A DNA stretch of 15,745 nt from Competibacter_A sp003527885 (GTDB taxonomy: Bacteria > Pseudomonadota > Gammaproteobacteria > Competibacterales > Competibacteraceae): contig DAORPQ010000075.1 of the NCBI GenBank assembly GCA_035442025.1, positions 1 through 15,745 on the forward strand, read 5' to 3'. Below are positions 1 through 8,602 of the stretch, one piece after another (the stretch's first letter is position 1; each line of letters starts with the position of its first letter). The notes beneath the pieces were generated by a model. The model did no database searches and was not told the DNA's origin. It worked only from the letters and a program-made list of their open reading frames with translations. Made by a program: the position numbers and the translations under genes.

Positions 1-7
1 GTTCGGG

Positions 8-508
8 CTAGCGATAGGGGGCGTCGGCGGCGCGGTCGGCGGCGATCTGCGCCTCGCAGCGGTCGCCGTGCGCCAGCAACTTCTCCTTGGTCATAATGTG
101 CTCGCCGCGCTTTTCGAAGTGGTAATCGAAGGTCCGGGTCTCGACGATGGCGTCCACCGGACAGGCTTCCTCGCAAAAGCCGCAGTAGATGCATTTGAAC
201 AGATCGATGTCGTAGCGCGTGGTGCGGCGGGTGCCGTCCGCCCGCTGTTCGGATTCGATGGTGATGGCCAGCGCCGGACAGACCGCCTCGCACAGCTTGC
301 AGGCGATGCAGCGCTCCTCGCCGTTGGGGTAGCGGCGCTGGGCGTGCAAGCCGCGAAAGCGGGGCGACAGCGGGGTGAGTTCCTCGGGGTATTGCACCGT
401 GATCTTTTTGGCGAACAGGTAGCGACCGGTCACCTGCAAGCCGAGCAACAACTCCCAAAGCAAAAAGCTTTTGAAGTAGTGCCGAACAGCGTTTATGGTT
501 TTAGTCAT
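8..508 (-). CDS. nuoI: NADH-quinone oxidoreductase subunit I (2x[4Fe-4S] ferredoxin-like)
   Basis: A 166-residue complex I peripheral-arm subunit that passes electrons from NuoG towards cluster N2 in NuoB. Two ferredoxin motifs are plain: C67-x2-C70-x2-C73-x3-C77-P and C106-x2-C109-x2-C112-x3-C116-P. By family knowledge these bind clusters N6a and N6b, each using three cysteines of one motif and the last cysteine of the other. The N-terminal 30 residues are amphipathic and hydrophobic (FKSFLLWELLLGLQVTGRYLF), matching the segment that sits on the membrane arm. The ATG start has a purine-rich GAGAGAG just upstream, and the gene begins 12 bp after nuoH. Only 7 bp remain after its stop before the window edge, so nuoJ is presumably next but is not seen. 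The length is normal for the short proteobacterial form. Confidence 0.97.
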   Translation of the reverse strand: MTKTINAVRHYFKSFLLWELLLGLQVTGRYLFAKKITVQYPEELTPLSPRFRGLHAQRRYPNGEERCIACKLCEAVCPALAITIESEQRADGTRRTTRYDIDLFKCIYCGFCEEACPVDAIVETRTFDYHFEKRGEHIMTKEKLLAHGDRCEAQIAADRAADAPYR

Positions 509-520
509 CGCTCTCTCGCC

Positions 521-1543
521 TCAGTCGAACCACGGGCCGACATGCCCCAACACGCCCAAGCCGACCACCAGCAACCAAACCAGCGTGACCGGGATGAAGA
601 CTTTCCAACCCAACCGCATGATCTGGTCGTAGCGGTAGCGCGGGAAGGTCGCGCGGAACCACAGGAAAAACAGCAACAGAAACGAAATCTTGAGCACCAA
701 CCACAGCGCGCCCGGCACGACGGAAAACAGCGCGCCCAGCACCGGAACTCCCTCGAACGGCGACAGCCAGCCGCCCAGGAACATCGTGGAGGCCAACGCC
801 GAGACCAGAATCATATTGGCGTATTCGGCCAGGAAGAACACCGCGAAGGCCATGCCGGAATAATCGACATGAAAGCCGGCCACGATTTCCGACTCCCCCT
901 CGGCCACATCGAACGGCGCGCGGTTGGTCTCGGCGACGCCGGAGATGAAATACACCAGGAACAGCGGCAGCAGCGGCAACCAGAACCAGTGCAGCAGGCT
1001 ACCCTGTTGCGCCAACACGACCTGGTTGAGATTCAGGCTACCGGCCGCCATCAGCACGCCCACCAGCGCGAAACCCATGGCGATTTCATAGGAGACGATT
1101 TGCGCCGCCGAGCGCATCGCCCCGAGAAAAGCATACTTTGAATTGGACGACCAGCCGGCGATGATCACACCGTAGACGCCCATCGAGGTCAGCGCCAGCA
1201 GGTACAAAATGCCGGCGTCGAGATGGGAGACCATCATCTCATCGCCGAAGGGAATGACCGCCCACGCCGCCAAGGCGGGACCGAAGGCGACGACCGGCGC
1301 CAGCAGAAACAGGAAACGATCCGCCCGACTCGGGATGATGATTTCCTTGAACATCAGCTTCATGGCGTCCGCGATCGGCTGCAACAGACCCTTGGGACCG
1401 ACCCGGTTTGGACCGATCCGAATCTGCATGTAACCGATGACCTTGCGTTCGGCCAGGGTCAAGTAAGCCACCGCTCCCAGCAACGGCATCAGGACGGCGA
1501 AGATTTTCAGCAGGATGATGATTATGGTCCAAAGCGCTTCCAC
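521..1543 (-). CDS. nuoH: NADH-quinone oxidoreductase subunit H (membrane arm, quinone site)
   Basis: A 340-residue integral membrane subunit that forms the heel of complex I and, with NuoD and NuoB, the quinone chamber and the start of the proton channels. About eight hydrophobic helices are visible. Family signatures are AERK at residues 31-34, IGPNRVGPKGLLQPIADA at 43-60, and the acidic loop ETNRAPFDVAEGESEIVAG at 205-223, which is the conserved cytoplasmic loop next to the quinone cavity. The start is GTG: the codon at 1541-1543 fits the MEALW N-terminus, with AAAGGG nine bases upstream (1553-1558). The gene lies 19 bp after the nuoG stop. Length is normal and no key motif is damaged. Confidence 0.97.
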   Translation of the reverse strand: MEALWTIIIILLKIFAVLMPLLGAVAYLTLAERKVIGYMQIRIGPNRVGPKGLLQPIADAMKLMFKEIIIPSRADRFLFLLAPVVAFGPALAAWAVIPFGDEMMVSHLDAGILYLLALTSMGVYGVIIAGWSSNSKYAFLGAMRSAAQIVSYEIAMGFALVGVLMAAGSLNLNQVVLAQQGSLLHWFWLPLLPLFLVYFISGVAETNRAPFDVAEGESEIVAGFHVDYSGMAFAVFFLAEYANMILVSALASTMFLGGWLSPFEGVPVLGALFSVVPGALWLVLKISFLLLFFLWFRATFPRYRYDQIMRLGWKVFIPVTLVWLLVVGLGVLGHVGPWFD

Positions 1544-1562
1544 GATCCAAAACCCTTTATCG

Positions 1563-3917
1563 TTATTGGACGGTCACCGGCCCGACCGCCGGGCCGAGCG
1601 CCACGCTGGACGGCCCCGCCGGAATCCAAACGCAGCCCTTGGGCACGCTCTCGTCCAGCACCAACGGCAGTTCGACCGCCGCCCCGTTCTGCCGCACTTG
1701 AATCCGCTCGCGTCCGGCCACGCCCAGTTCCTGGGCCATGTCCGGGTGCAGCCGCGCTTCGGTGGGACGAGCCAGCGGGCTCGCCTGCAAGGAGCGCGCG
1801 CGGCGCACCAGCGGGTCGGCGCCATAAATCGGCACATCCGCCACCCGTAGCAGCCCCTTGGTCCGAAACGGCTTCAGGGTCTTGCTTGGCTCCGTCGCGT
1901 TGTCCGGTTTGAGGCCCTCGCAGGCGCTTTGCGCTTCAGCCAGCACCTCTTCGGAGGCCATATACTCGAAACCGTCCAGGCCGCACAGGTTGCCCAGCAC
2001 CCGCAAGACTTTCCAGGCGGGCCGCGACGCGCCGAACGGCTTGCTCGCGCCTTGAAAACTCTGCCAGCGCCCTTCGGCGTTGACGTAGGTCCCGGAGGTC
2101 TCGGCAAACGTGGCGGTCGGCAACAGCACCCGCGCATAGCTCCTGGTGGTCGCGCTGGCGTAAGGGCTGAGCGCGACCACGCATTCGGCGTCTTGCAGGG
2201 CTTTAAACGCCGACGCTCCATCCCAGCAGTCCAGCTCGGGCTCGACCCCGACCAGCACATACGCCTTGCGCGGCGACTCCAGCATCGCCCGCGCATCGAG
2301 GCCCGCCGCCGGCGCGGCCCTGCCCCCCGGCAAGCGGTGCGCCACCGCGCCGACCAGCCAAGCGCCCGCCGAATTGGCGGCTTCCGGCAGATAGCCCAAC
2401 CGAGCGCCGCTGTTCGAGGCGATGGAACCCGCCAGCGCCCGCAGTCGCGCGAACGCCGGATGGGCCACCGCCAAATTGCCCAACAACACCGTGGCCGGGG
2501 CGTTGTCGATCAGGTTGTGGGCGATGGCGCGGGCGGCCCCGCTCGGCGTTTCGGGCGCCAGGGCAGCCAAACTCTTCGGCAGCGCCGTCTTTTTGATCTC
2601 CGCCACGGCCTGGGCCACCCCGGCCAACGCCGTCACCATGCCGGCGGGATCGGTGATGATCTTGGCCGCGACCGGAAAACGAAACTCGAAATCGCGGGGA
2701 TTGACGAACATGATCCGCCCGCCGGCCAGCGCCGCCTTGCGCAGACGGTGGCCGGCTAGCGGCTGTTCCATCCGCACGTTGCTGCCGACCAGCAAGGCCG
2801 ATTTCACGGTTTCCAACTCGGCGACATCCTGGCCCAGCCACGGGAATACCGGCGCCGTGTCTTGATCGCTGAAATCGGCCTGCCGCAGCCGGTGGTCGAT
2901 ATGGGCCACCCCCAAGCCCCGCGCCAGCTTTTGGGCGAGATACAGCTCTTCGGCGGTCGCGGTCGGCGATACCAAAAACCCCACCGACTCGGCGCCATGT
3001 TGGGCGATGGTGTCTTTCAGTTTTTTGGCGGTCGCCTCCAAAGCGACTTCCCATTCGGTTTCAACACCGTCGACCACGGGTTTGGCCAGCCGGTCGTCGC
3101 TGTAAATACCTTCGTAACTGAACCGGTCGCGATCCGAGATCCAGGTCTCGTTGACCGACTCGTTCTCGCGCGGCACCACCCGCATCACCTGACCGCGCAG
3201 GGTGTGGATGAAGATGTTGGAACCGAGCGAGTCGTGCGGGGCGATGGCGGCGTGCTGCAAATACTCCCAGGAGCGGCCCTTGAAGCGGGACGGTTTGGCG
3301 GTCAACGCGCCGACCGGGCACAGGTCGATCACGTTGCCCGACAGCTCCGAGACCACCGCCTTGGACACGTAAGTGCCAATTTCCACATGCTCGCCGCGCC
3401 CGGTCGCGCCCAGCTCGCGCAGGCCGGCGATCTCCTCGCCGAAGCGCACGCAGCGGGTGCAGTGAATGCAGCGGGTCATGTCGGTGGCGATCAAAGGGCC
3501 GATGTCCTTGTCGCGCACCACCCGTTTGCGCTCGTCGAAGCGGGAGGCGTCGCTGCCGTAACCGAGCGCCAGATCCTGCAACTCGCACTCGCCGCCCTGA
3601 TCGCAGATCGGGCAATCCAGCGGGTGGTTGATCAGCAAAAATTCCATGGTGCCCTTTTGGGCGGCCAGCGCCTTGGGCGATTCGGTGTAAACCTTCATCC
3701 CCTCCATCACCGGCGTCGCGCAGGCGGGCAGCGGTTTGGGCGCTTTTTCGACCTCGACCAGACACATCCGGCAGTTGGCGGCGACGGACAGCTTCTTGTG
3801 GTAGCAGAACCGGGGGATCGCGATGCCCGCCGCGTCGGTGATCTCGATGAGCATCGCGCCCTTGCGCGCTTTCAGCGGGATGCCGTTGACTTCGATGTTG
3901 ACTGATTCCTCGCTCAT
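1563..3917 (-). CDS. nuoG: NADH-quinone oxidoreductase subunit G
   Basis: A 784-residue iron-sulfur subunit that carries electrons along the chain from NuoF to NuoI. The N-terminal 2Fe-2S domain has C38, C49, C52 and C66 (cluster N1b). The His-Cys3 domain has H98, C102, C105 and C111 (N5). A third site has C150, C153, C156 and C200 (N4). The rest is a molybdopterin-oxidoreductase-like fold with no visible cofactor function, as usual for NuoG. After the Fe-S region I see no CxxCxxxC motif, so the extra cluster N7 found in the E. coli and Thermus proteins is absent. The protein is also clearly shorter than E. coli NuoG (about 910 residues), resembling the mitochondrial-type subunit. The ATG start at 3917 has only a weak purine stretch (GCGGGT) before it; the gap from nuoF is 38 bp, the longest among these nuo genes. 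Confidence 0.97.
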   Translation of the reverse strand: MSEESVNIEVNGIPLKARKGAMLIEITDAAGIAIPRFCYHKKLSVAANCRMCLVEVEKAPKPLPACATPVMEGMKVYTESPKALAAQKGTMEFLLINHPLDCPICDQGGECELQDLALGYGSDASRFDERKRVVRDKDIGPLIATDMTRCIHCTRCVRFGEEIAGLRELGATGRGEHVEIGTYVSKAVVSELSGNVIDLCPVGALTAKPSRFKGRSWEYLQHAAIAPHDSLGSNIFIHTLRGQVMRVVPRENESVNETWISDRDRFSYEGIYSDDRLAKPVVDGVETEWEVALEATAKKLKDTIAQHGAESVGFLVSPTATAEELYLAQKLARGLGVAHIDHRLRQADFSDQDTAPVFPWLGQDVAELETVKSALLVGSNVRMEQPLAGHRLRKAALAGGRIMFVNPRDFEFRFPVAAKIITDPAGMVTALAGVAQAVAEIKKTALPKSLAALAPETPSGAARAIAHNLIDNAPATVLLGNLAVAHPAFARLRALAGSIASNSGARLGYLPEAANSAGAWLVGAVAHRLPGGRAAPAAGLDARAMLESPRKAYVLVGVEPELDCWDGASAFKALQDAECVVALSPYASATTRSYARVLLPTATFAETSGTYVNAEGRWQSFQGASKPFGASRPAWKVLRVLGNLCGLDGFEYMASEEVLAEAQSACEGLKPDNATEPSKTLKPFRTKGLLRVADVPIYGADPLVRRARSLQASPLARPTEARLHPDMAQELGVAGRERIQVRQNGAAVELPLVLDESVPKGCVWIPAGPSSVALGPAVGPVTVQ

Positions 3918-3955
3918 CTTTTACCCGCTGCGACCCTGTGGTTGGTTTCGCGGCT

Positions 3956-5251
3956 TCACGCGGCCAGCGCCGGCGCGCCTTGGACCATGCTGCGCTTGTG
4001 CTCGATGTAATAGGCGAATTCGTGGCGGTAATGCTTGACGAAGCTGCGCACCGGCATCGCGGCGGCGTCGCCCAGCGCGCAGATGGTGCGCCCTTCGATG
4101 CGGCTGGCCACGCTGTCGAGCAGGTCCATGTCCTCCGGTCGGCCCTTGCCCTCGACGATGCGGGTCACCATCCGGTACAGCCAGCCGGTGCCTTCCCGGC
4201 ACGGCGTGCACTGCCCGCAGGACTCCGAATAATAGAACCGGGAGATGCGTTGCAGCGCCTTCACCATGTCGGTGGTTTCGTCCATGACGATCACCGCGCC
4301 GGAACCGAGCATCGAACCGGCGACCTTGGCGACCGAATCGTAGTCCATGTTGGCTTTCAGCATGAGCTCGCCCGGCACCACCGGCACCGAGGAGCCGCCC
4401 GGAATCACCGCCTTGAGCTGGCGACCCTTCCAGACGCCGCCGGCCAAAGCCAGCAATTCGGCGAAGGGAATGCCCATCGACACCTCGAAATTGCCCGGTT
4501 TCTCGACGTGGCCGGAGACCGAAAAAATCTTGGTGCCGCCGGCGTTGGCCACGCCGAAGCCCGCGAACCATTCGCCGCCGTTGCGGATGATCGACGGCAC
4601 CGAGGAAAAAGTCTCGGTGTTGTTGATGGTGGTCGGGCGACCGTAAAGGCCGTAGTTGGCCGGAAATGGCGGCTTGAAACGCGGCTGGCCTTTCTTGCCT
4701 TCCAGCGACTCCAGCAGCGCGGTTTCCTCGCCGCAGATGTAGGCCCCGGCCCCCAGGGTCGGGTACAGGTCGAAGTCGATGCCCGAACCTTGGATGTTCT
4801 TGCCGAGCAAGCCGGCGGCGTAGGCTTCCTTGACCGCCGCCTCGAACCGCCGGTACGGCTCGTCCATGAACTCGCCGCGCATGTAGTTGTAACCGACCGT
4901 GGAGCCGGTCGCGAAGCCGGCGATGGCCATGCCCTCGACCAGGGCGTGCGGGTTGAAGCGCAAAATGTCGCGGTCCTTGCAGGTGCCCGGCTCGGACTCG
5001 TCGGAGTTGCACACCATGTACTTCTGAACCTTGGCGGCGCGCGGCATGAAGGTCCATTTCAGGCCCGCCGGAAACCCGGCCCCGCCCCGGCCGCGCAGGC
5101 CGGATTTCTTGACCTCCTCGATCACCTGATCGGGGGTCAACTGGCCGTTGAGGATTTTCCGCCAAGCCTCGTAGCCTCCAACGCTCCGGTAAGTTTCCAG
5201 CGACCAGGGCTGGTCCAGGCCCAGCGTCCGGTAACAGACTTCGTTGGCCAT
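3956..5251 (-). CDS. nuoF: NADH-quinone oxidoreductase subunit F (NADH/FMN-binding)
   Basis: A 431-residue subunit where NADH is oxidised and FMN reduced. The glycine-rich GLRGRGGAGFPAGLKW (51-66) and GAGAYICGEETALLESLEG (167-185) match the FMN/NADH-binding segments, and CNSDESEPGTCKDRD (81-95) is the conserved loop at the flavin. The SCGQCTPCREGTGW block places C345, C348 and C351, with C391 further on, as ligands of the 4Fe-4S cluster N3. The start is ATG with GGAG nine bases upstream, and that site overlaps the nuoE stop (spacing 6 bp), so translation is probably coupled to nuoE. Length is normal for the family. Confidence 0.98.
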   Translation of the reverse strand: MANEVCYRTLGLDQPWSLETYRSVGGYEAWRKILNGQLTPDQVIEEVKKSGLRGRGGAGFPAGLKWTFMPRAAKVQKYMVCNSDESEPGTCKDRDILRFNPHALVEGMAIAGFATGSTVGYNYMRGEFMDEPYRRFEAAVKEAYAAGLLGKNIQGSGIDFDLYPTLGAGAYICGEETALLESLEGKKGQPRFKPPFPANYGLYGRPTTINNTETFSSVPSIIRNGGEWFAGFGVANAGGTKIFSVSGHVEKPGNFEVSMGIPFAELLALAGGVWKGRQLKAVIPGGSSVPVVPGELMLKANMDYDSVAKVAGSMLGSGAVIVMDETTDMVKALQRISRFYYSESCGQCTPCREGTGWLYRMVTRIVEGKGRPEDMDLLDSVASRIEGRTICALGDAAAMPVRSFVKHYRHEFAYYIEHKRSMVQGAPALAA

Positions 5252-5257
5252 CGCGCG

Positions 5258-5755
5258 TCACTCCAGGCTAGCGAGAATCTGATCGACCTTTTCAGGGGTC
5301 AGATTTTCATAGTAAACGTGATCGACCTGCATCATCGGCGCCCCGCAGCAGGCGGCCAGGCATTCCTCTTCCCGCTTCAGGTAAAACTTGCCGTCCGGGG
5401 TGCTCTCGCCCAGCTTGATGCCGAGCTTTTTCTCGATGTGGCCCAGCACGGTATCGCCGCCGCGCAGCATACAGGAAATGTTGGTGCACACCGCGATATT
5501 GTGCCGGCCGACCGGCTTTAACTCGAACATCGAGTAAAAGCTGGCGACCTCGTACACGGCGATGGGCGGCATGTCCAGATAATCGGCCACCGCGTCCATC
5601 AGTTCCGTGGTGAGCCAGCCGCCGTTTTCATGTTGCACCTCGCGCAGGGCGGCCAGCACCGCCGACTGCTTCCGGTCGTCGGGATAGCGGGACAGCCAGT
5701 GGTCGATCTCCGCGCGGGCGTGGGCAGATAACAGATCGCTTTTGCGTGCGCTCAT
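5258..5755 (-). CDS. nuoE: NADH-quinone oxidoreductase subunit E (2Fe-2S thioredoxin-like)
   Basis: A 165-residue protein with the thioredoxin-like 2Fe-2S fold that pairs with NuoF in the NADH dehydrogenase module. The N1a ligands are visible as C90-x4-C95 and C132-x3-C136; a further cysteine follows at 137. The N-terminal helical part, with EVASFYSMF at about 69-77, is typical. The start ATG shares one base with the nuoD stop codon (TGATG), which suggests translational re-initiation. It is followed 6 bp later by nuoF. Confidence 0.97.
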   Translation of the reverse strand: MSARKSDLLSAHARAEIDHWLSRYPDDRKQSAVLAALREVQHENGGWLTTELMDAVADYLDMPPIAVYEVASFYSMFELKPVGRHNIAVCTNISCMLRGGDTVLGHIEKKLGIKLGESTPDGKFYLKREEECLAACCGAPMMQVDHVYYENLTPEKVDQILASLE

Positions 5756-7014
5756 CAGCGGTCGACCTCTCCGAAGACGATATCCATCGTGCCGATGACG
5801 GCCACCACGTCGGCCAGCATGTGGCCGCGCGTCATCTCGTCCATGGCCGAGAGATGCGCGAAACCCGCCGCCCGGACCTTGACCCGATAGGGTTTGTTGG
5901 CGCCGTCGGAAATCAGATAAATGCCGTATTCGCCCTTGGGATGTTCGGTGGCCACGTAAACTTCACCTTCGGGCACGCAATAGCCTTCCGTGAACAGCTT
6001 GAAGTGGTGGATCAGGGCTTCCATGTCTTCTTTCATTTGCGCCCGTGCCGGCGGAGCGATCTTGTGGTCGTCGACGATCACCGGACCCGGATTTTCCTTC
6101 AACCATTTCACGCACTGCCGGATGATGTGGTTGGACTGGCGCATCTCCTCGACCCGCACCAGATAACGGTCGTAGCAGTCGCCGTTGACCCCGACCGGAA
6201 TGTCGAAGTCCAACCGGTCGTAGATTTCGTAGGGTTGCTTCTTGCGCAAGTCCCAGGCGAAGCCCGAACCGCGCAGCATCGGCCCGGAAAAACCCAGCTG
6301 CAAGGCGCGTTCGGGCGACACCACGCCGATGCCGACGGTGCGCTGCTTCCAGATCCGGTTGTCGGTCAGCAACGTTTCGTACTCGTCGACGTAGCCGGGA
6401 AAACGCTCGGTGAAGGCCCCGATGAAATCGAGCAACGAGCCTTGGCGGGTGGCGTTGCGCTCGTCCACCTCTTTCTTGCTGTGGCAGGGCGATTTATCGT
6501 ATTCGTACTTCTGCATGGTGTTCGGCAGATCGCGATAGACGCCGCCGGGCCGAAAGTAGCTGGGATGGAGCCGGGCGCCGGAGGCGGCCTCGTAACAGTC
6601 CATCAGATCCTCGCGCTCCCTGAAAGCGTAGAGGAACATCGTCATGGCGCCAATGTCCAGGCCGTGCGCGCCGATCCACAGCAAGTGATTCAAAAGCCGG
6701 GTAATTTCCGCGTACATGACCCGAATGTACTGGGCGCGCAGCGGCGGCTGGATGCCCAGCAGCTTCTCGATGGCCAACACGTAGGCGTGTTCGTTGCTCA
6801 TCGCCGACATATAGTCGAGCCGATCCATGTAACCGATGCTTTGGTTGAAAGGTTTGCTCTCGGCCAGCTTTTCGGTGGCGCGGTGCAACAAACCGATGTG
6901 AGGATCGGCGCGCTGCACCACCTCGCCGTCCAGCTCCAGCACCAACCGTAGCACGCCGTGCGCGGCGGGATGCTGCGGCCCGAAGTTCAGGGTGTAATTG
7001 CGAATCTCAGGCAT
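5755..7014 (-). CDS. nuoD: NADH-quinone oxidoreductase subunit D (49 kDa type)
   Basis: A 419-residue subunit related to NiFe-hydrogenase large subunits that forms most of the quinone-binding pocket at the foot of the peripheral arm. The N-terminus has GPQHPAAHGVLRL; H19 and Y68 (in MDRLDYMSAM) have the same 49-residue spacing as the quinone-contacting His38 and Tyr87 of the Thermus subunit. The C-terminus has the usual GDVVAVIGTMDIVFGEVDR-like ending (read here as LADVVAVIGTMDIVFGEVDR). The start is ATG with AAGGA about nine bases upstream, overlapping the nuoC stop region. NuoD is a separate protein here, not the NuoCD fusion of enteric bacteria and pseudomonads. Confidence 0.98.
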   Translation of the reverse strand: MPEIRNYTLNFGPQHPAAHGVLRLVLELDGEVVQRADPHIGLLHRATEKLAESKPFNQSIGYMDRLDYMSAMSNEHAYVLAIEKLLGIQPPLRAQYIRVMYAEITRLLNHLLWIGAHGLDIGAMTMFLYAFREREDLMDCYEAASGARLHPSYFRPGGVYRDLPNTMQKYEYDKSPCHSKKEVDERNATRQGSLLDFIGAFTERFPGYVDEYETLLTDNRIWKQRTVGIGVVSPERALQLGFSGPMLRGSGFAWDLRKKQPYEIYDRLDFDIPVGVNGDCYDRYLVRVEEMRQSNHIIRQCVKWLKENPGPVIVDDHKIAPPARAQMKEDMEALIHHFKLFTEGYCVPEGEVYVATEHPKGEYGIYLISDGANKPYRVKVRAAGFAHLSAMDEMTRGHMLADVVAVIGTMDIVFGEVDR

Positions 7015-7027
7015 CAGCGATTTTCCT

Positions 7028-7735
7028 TCATTGAGATTCGAGATAGCGGTTATCTTTGCGGATGACGCGCGGCACCAGCACGCGCGGCTCGATGCTCACC
7101 GGTTCGTACACCACGCGGCCGCGTTCGGGATCGTAGCGCATCTCGACTTGCCCGATCAGCGGAAAATCCTTACGGAACGGATGGCCGATGAAACCGTAGT
7201 CCGTCAAAATCCGCCGCAAGTCGGGATGCCCCTCAAACACGATGCCAAACAGGTCAAACGCCTCGCGCTCGAACCAGTTGGCCGAAGACCACAACCCGAC
7301 CACCGACGGGACGACCGGCAAGTCGTCGTCGGGCGCGAACACCCGCACCCGCACCCGCTGGTTGAGAGAAACCGACAGCAATTGATAAACGGCGGCAAAG
7401 CGGCCCTTGCCGGCGAAGGTCCTCCCGGCGACATGCCGGATCGCCGCCGGACCCCGGCCGATCGCGCGCGGTTCGACACCCCGGCTGAACCCGGTGCTGC
7501 TCGATTCGTCGGTCGCCCACTCCACATCGCCGTGGGCCGCGTAATCGACCCCACAGACATCCATGACCTGCTCGAAGGCGAAATCGGGTTCATCGCGCAG
7601 GGCGGTGAAGATTTCGATGGCCCGCTCGGGGGAGATTTCGAGGGTGATTTCACGGTGATTCAGAGCGCACTCGCGCAGCGCGTCGCCGAATCGTGTTTGA
7701 AGTTTTTTCAGCAGGGTCTGGAGCGCGTCAGCCAT
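7028..7735 (-). CDS. nuoC: NADH-quinone oxidoreductase subunit C (30 kDa type)
   Basis: A 235-residue subunit that holds the peripheral arm together next to NuoD. The family signature is visible as ANWFEREAFDLFGIVFEGHP (152-171) followed by DLRRILTDYGFIGHPFRKDFP (172-192). I chose the ATG at 7735 because AGAGAA lies eight bases upstream and the protein then begins MADALQTLL. An in-frame TTG at 7750 would add five residues and overlap the nuoB stop by 4 bp. Between DVCGVDYAAHGD and RFAAVYQLLSV there is a polar, glycine- and serine-rich stretch of about 40 residues (69-111) that is absent from the shortest NuoC proteins. I recall comparable insertions in some other proteobacterial NuoC. Confidence 0.96.
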   Translation of the reverse strand: MADALQTLLKKLQTRFGDALRECALNHREITLEISPERAIEIFTALRDEPDFAFEQVMDVCGVDYAAHGDVEWATDESSSTGFSRGVEPRAIGRGPAAIRHVAGRTFAGKGRFAAVYQLLSVSLNQRVRVRVFAPDDDLPVVPSVVGLWSSANWFEREAFDLFGIVFEGHPDLRRILTDYGFIGHPFRKDFPLIGQVEMRYDPERGRVVYEPVSIEPRVLVPRVIRKDNRYLESQ

Positions 7736-7746
7736 GGCGTGTTCTC

Positions 7747-8223
7747 TCAACGGGCGATGGTGTTGGTGCGCCGGATCTTGTTTTGCAGCTGGAGAATCCC
7801 GTAAATCAGGGCTTCCGCTGTCGGCGGGCAGCCCGGCACGTAGATGTCCACCGGCACGATGCGATCACAACCGCGCACCACGGAATACGAATAGTGATAG
7901 TAGCCGCCGCCGTTGGCGCATGAACCCATCGAAATCACCCAGCGCGGCTCGGCCATCTGATCGTACACCTTGCGAAATGCGGGACCCATTTTATTGCAGA
8001 GGGTGCCGGCGACGATCATCACGTCAGACTGGCGCGGGCTGGGCCGAAACACGATGCCGAAGCGGTCCAAATCGTAGCGGGCCGCGCCGGCCTGCATCAT
8101 CTCCACCGCGCAACAGGCCAGACCGAAGGTCATCGGCCACATCGAGCCGGTGCGCGCCCAGTTGATCAGCGCGTCGGCCGTGGTGGTGACCACGCCTTTT
8201 TCAAGAATGCCTTCTATTCCCAT
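7747..8223 (-). CDS. nuoB: NADH-quinone oxidoreductase subunit B (cluster N2)
   Basis: A 158-residue subunit that carries N2, the last iron-sulfur cluster before quinone. The ligands are the tandem cysteines C37 and C38 (FGLACCAVEMM), C102 (GSCANGGG) and C132 (PGCPP). The start is ATG at 8223, giving the MGIEGILEKG N-terminus. It is preceded by AGGGAG with a 7-base spacer, all inside the end of nuoA, so nuoB overlaps nuoA by 10 bp. An in-frame GTG at 8244 would add seven residues but lacks this site. The stop lies 11 bp before nuoC. E. coli NuoB is longer at both ends; this is the short form common in other proteobacteria. Confidence 0.97.
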   Translation of the reverse strand: MGIEGILEKGVVTTTADALINWARTGSMWPMTFGLACCAVEMMQAGAARYDLDRFGIVFRPSPRQSDVMIVAGTLCNKMGPAFRKVYDQMAEPRWVISMGSCANGGGYYHYSYSVVRGCDRIVPVDIYVPGCPPTAEALIYGILQLQNKIRRTNTIAR

Positions 8224-8570
8224 TCCAAGGCTCCCTTTTTCCACTCATAGATGAAGCCGACGACCAGAATGCCCAGAAAAATCGTCATCGATACAAAACC
8301 GAACACCCCGATTTTGTCGAGCACGATCGCCCAGGGAAACAGAAACGCGATTTCCAGATCGAAGATGATGAACAGAATGGCCACCAGATAGTAGCGGACA
8401 TCGAATTTCATACGGGCGTCTTCGAACGATTCGAAGCCGCATTCATAAGGCGAAAGCTTTTCGGCATCCGGGTGGCGGGTGCCGAGGAAATAGCCCGCGG
8501 CGACCATGAACACGCCCATCCCGAAGGAAAGAGCCAGAAAAATCAGAACGGGAAGGTAGTTTGAAAGCAT
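8214..8570 (-). CDS. nuoA: NADH-quinone oxidoreductase subunit A
   Basis: A 118-residue membrane subunit with three hydrophobic helices (about residues 5-28, 60-82 and 88-109). The loop between helices 1 and 2 holds the family signature SPYECGFESFEDARMKFDVRYY at about residues 40-61; the cysteine in this loop is the one known to change exposure during the active/deactive transition in mitochondrial homologues. DLEIAFLFPWA (about 71-81) is also typical. The start is ATG with GAAGGTG about nine bases upstream. This is the first gene of the nuo operon; the end overlaps nuoB by 10 bp. It is preceded by 286 bp of non-coding sequence after tRNA-Leu. Confidence 0.97.
   Translation of the reverse strand: MLSNYLPVLIFLALSFGMGVFMVAAGYFLGTRHPDAEKLSPYECGFESFEDARMKFDVRYYLVAILFIIFDLEIAFLFPWAIVLDKIGVFGFVSMTIFLGILVVGFIYEWKKGALEWE
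8231..8236 (-). promoter_or_regulatory. Shine-Dalgarno site of nuoB inside nuoA
   Basis: AGGGAG on the minus strand, 7 bases before the ATG at 8223. It lies within the last codons of nuoA and decides the nuoB start against the upstream GTG at 8244. Its position implies that nuoB is translated by ribosomes coupled to the end of nuoA. Confidence 0.75.
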
Positions 8571-8602
8571 CAGTCACACCTTCGGCATGGCGAACCGGAA
8601 GA

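Noticed and set aside
2862..3905. A 347-codon plus-strand open frame opposite the 5' half of nuoG
   Set aside because: It lies across the Fe-S domains of NuoG, shows no domain, and has shadow-like composition.
3938..5521. A 527-codon plus-strand open frame opposite nuoF and nuoE
   Set aside because: It mirrors well-conserved nuo genes, its translation is rich in His, Gln, Arg and Asp with no recognisable domain, and long antisense frames are expected opposite GC-rich genes.
5746..6951. A 401-codon plus-strand open frame opposite nuoD
   Set aside because: Mirrors a complete, intact nuoD and shows no protein family features.
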